NCBI GenBank assembly: GCA_011316305.1
Contig: SAUG01000102.1
Span: forward strand, 225,404-289,403
Direction: 5' to 3'
Length of the DNA: 64,000 nt
Origin: Rusavskia elegans
Taxonomy: Eukaryota > Ascomycota > Lecanoromycetes > Teloschistales > Teloschistaceae
Part shown: piece by piece, positions 56,490-64,000 of the stretch
Numbering within the stretch: position 1 is the stretch's first letter
Layout: every line of letters begins with the position of its first letter
Program-made: the position numbers and the translations under genes
Notes under the pieces: model-generated
Seen by the model: only the letters and a program-made list of their open reading frames with translations
What the model was told of the DNA's origin: nothing
The model's database searches: none

Positions 56490-59037
56490 TGAGCCTCTCG
56501 GTGGATCACCCGTGTTTGAGCATTTATCATGGGGTGTTCGGCTTGCTTCAGGGTCGATTGTGGCAGGATTCGTTGCATTGGCTACGAGCAGATAAATCCA
56601 GAGTGCTGTAGCGAAAGGGTTTGGAAAACTTCGACTTCATGTTGTGCATGGTGTTCTATAAACAAATCTTTGATCGTCGTCTAGCGGTGATCGTCCCTAA
56701 GTAAAGGCCTCTGCCTTATTTGCCCGCCGATCATGAGGCGAAGCCTCATTAGGGTACGGATCCCGTTGCGGTACTGGGATCCCATCGAGCCCATCCAGTT
56801 CCAATACAGATTTGCTCCCCTCTATTTCTAGAACGATGTAGACAAGCTGCATCACAGTCCCTACAATAACAATACCTCGGCTCAATACAATTCGGGTTGC
56901 GAACACATGGAATCCGAAGTGTCCGTTCGCCACCGTTCGCCACCGTTTGCCACCGTTCGCCGTTCGCTAGGTACGTGCCGGATCACCAACTCTATCTTAA
57001 GACAAGCTCCGTGTGGGCTTACGCCAGCCAGGACGCTCCCGCATGCAGAGACGATCTTGATCGGAGAGTTCGGGAGGTCGAGTTCGACACCACGGAGTTC
57101 GCTTACAGCGTCAAGCTATCACCTGCACACTCCTGCCGTTCCGGCTCACGGAATGCCTTGTTCAGGGACTTGCTCCGACAAGGCTCTGCCATCATGTGCT
57201 AAATCGTTATTCCGGACCGCGTTCGGCAGTAGTGTGGAAGGAGATCAAGGATGTCTCAACGTGCGAATAGGGCCCTCACAAGCATGCAACAATCACACAC
57301 TGCCAATGTCTTTAGGGAGGGACAACGATCATTCAACTGGCCAATATTGAACCTTCGCCGCTCCAGCCTCTGACTCCGTATGACGACAACGACGTCCCGG
57401 GAGCTGGGATAATCGCTCATGCCTTCTATACTTACGAGCAAGTCGGAGAAGGCTTTCATCCATTCTCGAGGCGCACGATGACATCGCACCCAAGAAACTC
57501 CCCACCACTAGCAGCTCGCCGGCCAATCTGCCGAAACGCCACCAAATGCAGGTGGCCTCTCGGTCCCTGCTTAAGCCTTGCTCTCCAGTCTCCAGCCCAG
57601 GCCTGCGGGGTGAGAGATCCGCAACGAATGGGCGGGAGATAAGCAGCGTCCCCTCCTCAAAAATAGCCTTCACCTTGATTTGACGGCTTCTGCTCGCGGA
57701 AGAATTCGACCAAGCGCTTTCTGCATACGACAGCCAAAACATGCAGCGTTGACATACTCGGTACACAAGCTTCTGCTTGGCGAACCTACACTTGATGATT
57801 GCGTCGAATCCACATTCAGCAATTCCTACTGGCGGGAGATTGGGAGACGTCAGCCTGCGAGGCCAGACGCGAAAAAGGATTCGGTGATGGCCGACACCGA
57901 GCATCTGCGGACAAGCGAGGGAACCACACAACCCGCCTTACGATCCCGCATGTTTCCAGGAACGGGGACATGCAGACACCGGAAGTCTGAAACGATGCCT
58001 GAACGGCATACAATGGAAGCCGGTGCTCTCCACACTGTAAGAAACGTGTTTCCATGTGCGCTGGCAATTCTATTCTTTGGATCAGCAATAATGGCAAAAG
58101 CATGTCATTACACCGCTCTCCCTCATAGACCCTTGGGTCGGCGACGGTATCGCAGGACCAGAGTCGGTCATGCGTACTCACGACATTTTCATGGCGGCCA
58201 TGCTCTCTTCCAACGATCTCAGAAGCTATTCTGGTACCATGGTTGACCAGATTAGGACGATAGCGACTGTCTAGTACAGATGGAAGATCGGTGTAGTAGT
58301 CTATTCACGGCGCTGTCGCCAAGTGGTCGCCTTTTATAGCCCATGAGATGCTGTCGAGCACACACATCGACCAGAGACCCGGTCAGAGGCGTCTTGCGCT
58401 TGGGAAGCGGTGGATGGGCACGGTCATTGGCCCCCCACACACCATCACGATAGCCCTCGGAAGGCTTGACGCTGATTGCCAGCACACTTGGCCCGGACCC
58501 TAGCAGGGTTGCAGGCACTCATGGCGTTTTTGGTGGCTTGCAGCTTGCTTCACCATCGAGGCGGCTTGTCTTGTTGCCGTTAGACAACCCTCCTTCCTTC
58601 GGTAGATTGACGTCTTCACACGGCCCCGTTGGAGCGTAGCGTGCACTGAGGGCGCAACATGGCAAGCCATTGACAAAGGTGGAGGATTACCTCCCTCCCT
58701 GTCAAGCGACCCCCATCCACCCCCTACCAAATAATAATGTCCGTCTCGAATATTATTTACATCCCTAATCCCCCGTCCCTCTTGCTGATCTGCTTTATTC
58801 GGAAGATCATCACTTGTTGCCCTGTGATCTGCCAACCAATTCCATCCCGCTCCTATCTTCTTGCGATTCGCAGCTCTGCATTAGAACCTGACCACCAGCA
58901 TTCCTGAGCAGTTCAGCCCTACTCTCACGGTACAAGTATCGTATATCTTCTCCGCCGCCACCGATTCCTTTGTGCAACGACAATCTGGACCCCAAAACGT
59001 TCTCTTTGTACATCACCAGACCGTACCAAACACCATC
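56490..59037. other. 2.5-kb gap upstream of the FlbC-like gene
   Basis: Long region between SEC9 and the C2H2 regulator. It contains a period-10 tandem repeat at 56921-56967. Frames of up to 200 residues exist but carry no domain. A long promoter or 5' leader is plausible for a developmental regulator. Confidence 0.45.
56921..56967. repeat. Period-10 minisatellite (CACCGTTCGC)
   Basis: About four and a half copies of a 10-bp unit, CACCGTTCGC, with one T substitution and a variant first unit, ending in a partial CGTTCGC. It is not in a supported gene. Confidence 0.85.
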
Positions 59038-60207
59038 ATGACCTTGACCATGGACCCTCAGCAACGCCAATTGGGCGCCATCGGTTTCGACCAAATGTCA
59101 TATCCTCCACCACAACCCCAATTCACCAACCCATGGGCTTCGACCAATTCTGCCTCAGCAGGCTCGCATATGTTTCCTGCGCCGCTGTCGAACAACAATG
59201 CTGGCTTTGATGCCCTGGCCAAGCAGCAAGCTGCGCGACATGGTGCAACTTCTATGGCCTACACCTCAGCACCCGTCAGCACTCCCTCACTCACGGCGAG
59301 CAACGGATACTCCAGCTCCCCATACGATCAACAACAAATGCTGGGCCTGTCTCAGGACCTGCTAAATCATCCACGATCCAACTACGAGCACGGATATACG
59401 GGTAGCTCCTCCCCAGCCGTTGCCTCATATGCTCCAACGTCAGCACCATACATTGCGTCTTATTCCGGCGTGTCACATCATGGTTCGGACAGTGATCGGA
59501 GGCAGTAAGTCTTACCCAGTCAATGCTATAAGGATTGTCCGTTGATTTCCCCCTAGCAGCTCTGCATCTGATGCCACTTCACAAAGCTCATTCGATGCAA
59601 TCGATGCTGGCCGGGGCATGGTAGCGATGAGCCAAGATCTAACCACACCGCGAAACATCTACGGCCCTCGAAACGATCGATCATCTTCGGTCGAATCATA
59701 TGGCTTCCCGTCAACTCACTCCACGCACTCTTCCATCTCATCTGCCAGTACATATCCCTCATACTACGGTTCAATGGATTCATCAGTCTCGGAATACAGC
59801 TCACAGTCGGATATGGAGTCAGTGAGCTCGAGGACACTTCCCCGACCATCGGGTTTGATGGGCGCCAATCTACCACCGGCGCCGCAATCCATGATGGGCC
59901 AATTCAACTCCAAATTATCTTCAAGCACACAAAAGAAACACAAGTGCAAAGTTTGCGACAAGCGCTTTACTCGACCGAGTTCGCTGCAAACACATATGTA
60001 TAGTCATACTGGCGAGAAACGTAAGAAGCATCTACTCACTCCGATGAACCGTCGCTAACCCCGAACCCAGCCTATGCATGCGAAGTTCAAGGTTGTGGCC
60101 GCCACTTTTCCGTGGTCTCGAATCTTCGCCGCCATCGCAAAGTCCACAAGGGCGAACGTTCTTCGGATCATGGCTCCCCCGAGGGCTCGTGGACTCGAAG
60201 CGACTAG
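59038..60207 (+). CDS. flbC: FlbC-like C2H2 transcription factor
   Basis: Exons 59038-59504, 59557-60020 and 60071-60207 encode 355 residues, nearly the length of Aspergillus FlbC as I recall it. A Ser/Gln/Tyr/Pro-rich activation-type region precedes two C2H2 fingers at the C-terminus. Finger 1 uses Cys286, Cys289, His302, His306 (CKVCDKRFTRPSSLQTH); finger 2 uses Cys314, Cys319, His332, His336 (CEVQGCGRHFSVVSNLRRH). The TGEKPYAC linker between them is rebuilt across the second intron. FlbC acts upstream of brlA in conidiation. The name is by similarity of the finger pair; the rest diverges. Confidence 0.87.
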
Positions 60208-61523
60208 TCGTGGTTCCACCGTTGACAAAATTTTATTCTCGCAGCATTTCGCGGCATTGTACATGCATCGCCGCTTTTTGACACCACTGTACATTTAGAT
60301 GGAGCTGCATATTCACAGCTATTACAATTGGCAAACATCATGAGAGCGATGGCGTTGGTTCCGGACGTGGGGCCACTGGTGTACTATATGGAGAGTCGAT
60401 ACCCACTTTCGCTAATTGGCAGCGACTGGTTTGTGAATTACATATCATCCAACATCAACTTGAGAATGTTTTGGACAAGGCGGACGGCCTTTTGGAATAC
60501 ATACTCTAAAACAATCAAAGTATCATCTACATGGTCCAGTCCGTGCTCCCCAATCTGCAAAATCTCCTCGAATATCTCCCGATGCGGATCCCATCTCCTG
60601 TACCTGAACATCGCGCGATTACAACGTACAAGGATCCAATGAAGGGCCGACTCCCCATCTCCCCCCAAAATGACGATCGGGCAAACAATCCATTCGTTTC
60701 AGCAACCGAGCCCATGACATCGGTGGCTGTTTCTCCACCCTTCCCGCCCGCCCACTTCTCTTCACCCCGGTTCATGCACGATGCAAACCCCTGTCGAGAA
60801 TCTGACACCACCACGCCGCAACAATGACGTTGCATCAAGCAGCCATAGCGCCGAGTCGGTCCCATTGGGGATGGTGGCCTTTTGGTGGTGGAAGAGTCGA
60901 GAGCTTAGCCGCGCGAATGCATCGGACGACGTCATACCGTCTGCCATCGACTGCTGGTTTGCTCATTGTTGAGCGCTCCATGTTATTGGGGATGCTTTCG
61001 ACCCTGATTATTCGGCGGCTTCTTCAGGAACGCCGTAAGGAATATCTTCAACATAATTGGTTACTGCAGGCAGTTGAGCGCGCCCAATCAGTCTCTCAAC
61101 CACAAAGTTCAACGCCTTCTCCTTTTTGTAACCCAACACATGATGGTTGGTCGTGAACATGAAGGCATCCAGAGGGGCAACGAATCATTCCATGCCATGA
61201 TGATGCATGGTGTAGGCCAATAACGATCGAAAAGCCACGTCAATCAAGCATACCATGAACAGTGATATTCTTATCGCTGTCCATTTAGTCGATGGAGGCC
61301 GCTTTGTGATCACTATCGATCTGCTTCGACATCCTACTCTTTATCAACTGTCGGCTCAACCCAACATCAAGACGGAACTCTAAATCAAACGGAATGAAGC
61401 CTAAGGGTCTGCGGAGCGCATACTTCGACGTGCGTCCCCGCATACCCCACCTCGATCAGGAGTACTATATGACTTCCAGACTGCGAGAGTTGTCGGATGC
61501 TCCCTTGCAGTTGATCTGGAACA
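60208..61523. other. 1.3-kb gap between FlbC-like and hydrolase genes
   Basis: 3' UTR of the regulator and promoter of the hydrolase. Short frames only, none supportable. Confidence 0.5.
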
Positions 61524-62816
61524 ATGGCGAACGATGACATTCAGCCCAAGGCCAAGCCTTCATTGCATCTTCCCAAATCCGACCCAACGGTCGAAGTCTC
61601 AATCATTAACACCACAACCGATATCGTCGTGCCTGCATCGGCTTTCGTGGAGCCGGTCCTCAAAGGCCATGAGACCATGAACCTGCCTACCTCTGCCTTT
61701 CTAGTCAAGAATAAGAAGCTGGGCAAGAACATCATGTTCGATCTTGGCTGCAGAAAAGACTGGTGGAACTTTGCACCAGCGGCATTGAATTCGATAAAAA
61801 ACAGTATACCTGGACTGAATGTAGCCAAAAACATCAACGAGATACTGGAGGAAGGTAAGGAAGATGTTGGCAAGATAGATGGAATCGTTTGGAGCCATTG
61901 GCACTGGGTATGTCACTATACTACTTATGAACCTTCCTGTATCTTGTTATGGTGGAATCAGCGGCAAAGATCAAAACTCATCGCATGTCTGTTCAGGATC
62001 ACACAGGAGATCCATCTCTCTTTCCAAAATCAGCGGAGCTCATTGTTGGTCCGGGGTTCTCCGACGCCTTTCTGCCAGGCTATCCAGCGAAGAAAGATTC
62101 TCCCCTGCTCGAAACGGACTTTGAGTATAGTCAAGACTACGTCCGGTATCTTATCTCTGCTGACCTGGCTCAATAGGTGCCGCAATGTTCGAGAGATCGA
62201 ATTCAACAAGGACCACAGAATCGGACAATATCCGTCCTTCGATCTCTTCGGTGACGGTAGCTTCTACATCCTCGATGTGCCTGGTCATGCCATCGGTCAC
62301 ATATCCGGTCTCGCTCGAACGACGCCGGACACCTTCGTCCTCATGGGCGGAGATGTCTGCCATTTCGGTGGCTCATACCGGCCCACCGCATATGCTCCAC
62401 TCCCTGCTACTATACCTACTGGAGTAACTCTCGATGAACGTTTCAGCTCGCCGTGCCCGTGCTCCGTTTTCACCGCCTGCCACCGTGATCCAGGCAATGC
62501 AAGGACAAGCCCCTTCTACCAGGTGACGCAGAATCCAAAAGGGTGGTATATCGATCCTGTCGTCGCCCAGCAAAGTATCGATCGCCTCGAAGAGTTCGAT
62601 GCAGATGATGACGTCTTTGTTTGCGTTGCGCATGACGGTGGGCTGATCCCAATTGTGGATTGGTTTCCTGATGGAACGCTTAACGATTGGAAGGCTAAAG
62701 GATGGAAGGAGAAGAGCAAATGGGGCTTCTTAAATGAATTGCCTATCAATGGGAAACCTGGAAGGCCATTGTTGGCACCGGGCCTTGTTAGGGATGGGCA
62801 GGTCGTTGAAAGGTAG
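61524..62816 (+). CDS. Metallo-beta-lactamase-fold hydrolase (lactonase-like)
   Basis: Exons 61524-61907, 61997-62124 and 62177-62816 give 383 residues. The zinc signature HxHxDH is rebuilt across intron 1 as His125, His127, Asp129, His130 (SHWHW|DHTGD). Later ligands follow in VPGHAIGHISG and GGDVCHFGG. No signal peptide, so probably cytosolic. It resembles fungal AHL-lactonase-like enzymes that open lactone or ester rings; the substrate is unknown. Intron 2 uses a GTATAG donor, chosen because it joins ETDFE to RNVREIEFNKDH in frame. Confidence 0.9.
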   Translation: MANDDIQPKAKPSLHLPKSDPTVEVSIINTTTDIVVPASAFVEPVLKGHETMNLPTSAFLVKNKKLGKNIMFDLGCRKDWWNFAPAALNSIKNSIPGLNVAKNINEILEEGKEDVGKIDGIVWSHWHWVCHYTTYEPSCILLWWNQRQRSKLIACLFRITQEIHLSFQNQRSSLLVRGSPTPFCQAIQRRKILPCSKRTLSIVKTTSGILSLLTWLNRCRNVREIEFNKDHRIGQYPSFDLFGDGSFYILDVPGHAIGHISGLARTTPDTFVLMGGDVCHFGGSYRPTAYAPLPATIPTGVTLDERFSSPCPCSVFTACHRDPGNARTSPFYQVTQNPKGWYIDPVVAQQSIDRLEEFDADDDVFVCVAHDGGLIPIVDWFPDGTLNDWKAKGWKEKSKWGFLNELPINGKPGRPLLAPGLVRDGQVVER

Positions 62817-64000
62817 ATAGATTGGGCCCTGTGGCTGGACAACATTGATGGTATGTACATACTTCATTATCGGACCGATATAATGATGCTAATTATGGGT
62901 ACACTTATATCAGCCAGTAAGTTGCTTTTTCGCTCTGAATTGGCTATTTATCATGCATAACGAATCTGGAGGTTCAGAATAATCTAGGACTCCTTCGTAC
63001 TGGGCTTCCGGGGCTGGGATACCATGGGGTACGGATTTCCTTACTTTCTGAAACATAGTTTTTGTTCGTCATCAAGACTCGGTCTCTTTACCGAAATGCT
63101 ACATGACAGCATAGTTGGTAAAATATGACGGATCCATGTCACATCGGATGATAATTGTGTATGCGTCTAAGGCAGATTTACTTGTTGATCAATCTGTTTC
63201 GACTTTGGCCCAAACGTCTATAAAAACGCAGACCACTCTCTGTCGCAAGTATATCCAGCGTTTCTTTCCTTCCTATAGGTGAATATCTCCAGAACTCTAT
63301 GCAATCTGCCCCTTAAAATCTTTATCATAGTTCCTGTGCAACCTTATAGGCCAAACTATACAAAAAATTCATGATTATTTTCCCCCATGATATCAGCTCA
63401 AGCATGCTATACACTTCTTCATTGCTTCGATCTCTAATTTGCCTCGCACTCGGATTCGCATCCGCTATACCCACCATCTCAGCCAGCGTTCCTATTTCCC
63501 TCTCCACCACCACAATCCTACGGTCTCCTTCCCCCTATATCTACATCCCTCAACAATGAAAACGCGAATCCCCGCTCCCTCCTCCTCCCCCGCCGCCGCC
63601 GCCACAACCGACTCCCCTCCACCCTCACTCACCCCTCTATCCCCATCGCCACCACCACCAACACCAACCCACAACACACCCAAACGCACCCTCTCCACCC
63701 TCCTAACCACAAGCATCCACCTCATCTTCACACACTTCGCCATCCAAGCCACCCTCGAAGAAACCCCCCCCCCCTCTCCTCTACAAAACCGACCGCCAAC
63801 CTCAGCCGCAAAACTACATCAACCTCGCTATTAGCGGCCAGCTCGTCATTTTCATATGCTACGGATTGCTGAAGGTGCGGGTTTTGGGTTGGTGATGAGA
63901 GGCGTTAGAGGGATATGTAGGTGCATGTTGTGGTTGGGTTTTTTTTGGAAATGGGGGGGCGGTGGGTGCGGTGGGTGGTTTGGGTTGCGGTGGAGGGGGG
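62817..64000. other. Window end, possible broken small gene
   Basis: Mostly non-coding. Near 63556 an ATG opens a Pro/Ser-rich frame with a hydrophobic stretch (STLLTTSIHLIFTHFAIQ). Across a C11 run (63764-63774) coding character seems to move to another frame that ends with LAISGQLVIFICYGLLK. The last 100 bases are G/T-rich. A real small membrane protein with a one-base homopolymer error is possible, but I do not call a gene. Confidence 0.3.

Noticed and set aside
57329..57931. 200-codon minus-strand frame upstream of the FlbC-like gene
   Set aside because: No domain, irregular composition and overlapping frames on the other strand; looks like chance.

Overview
The window is nuclear DNA of a filamentous ascomycete (Pezizomycotina). 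Genes carry many short GT-AG introns (mostly 45-120 bp) with CTAAC or CTGAC branch points, they lie on both strands, and the products are typical of filamentous fungi: an FlbC-like conidiation regulator, RAX2, FAN1, a GH32 fructanase and a large 7TM receptor. I cannot fix the order or genus. No rRNA, tRNA or CRISPR was found.

Layout. 1.7-5.2 kb: NTO1-like PHD protein (+). 5.8-7.3: ERV46 (+). 7.4-8.4: HhH-GPD glycosylase-like gene (-), divergent from BUB2 (8.6-10.1, +). 10.5-11.4: SDR oxidoreductase (+). 13.7-14.8: Tra2-like RNA-binding protein (-). 15.2-17.3: secreted GH32 fructanase (-). 18.0-18.6: a 0.53-kb inverted-repeat transposon relic. 18.6-19.9: GPI-type GH16 protein (-). 21.3-22.9: RRM protein (+). 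23.2-25.8: FAN1 nuclease (-), divergent from SDC1/Dpy-30 (26.0-26.6, +). 26.8-27.6: ribosomal protein S13/uS15 (-). 30.5-32.3: GPCR-like 7TM receptor (+). 33.0-35.3: RIX7 (-). 36.2-40.0: RAX2 (-). 41.2-42.6: OGG1 (-), divergent from U2AF large subunit (43.2-45.3, +). 46.0-50.4: SF3B1/Hsh155 (+), with a 609-bp intron that holds its own open frame. 50.9-51.7: CENP-B-type HTH protein (-). 55.0-56.5: SEC9 (+). 59.0-60.2: FlbC-like C2H2 factor (+). 61.5-62.8: metallo-beta-lactamase-fold hydrolase (+).

Themes. Three DNA-repair-type genes (HhH-GPD, FAN1, OGG1) sit in divergent promoters, each with two ACGCG cores about 80-130 bp upstream of the repair ATG. U2AF large subunit and SF3B1, which touch each other at the 3' splice site in other eukaryotes, are neighbours on one strand. 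Two secreted carbohydrate enzymes flank the transposon relic. Exon joins were worked out by hand from splice motifs, frame and family similarity; none is backed by transcripts. Several 1-3 kb stretches hold no gene I can support.
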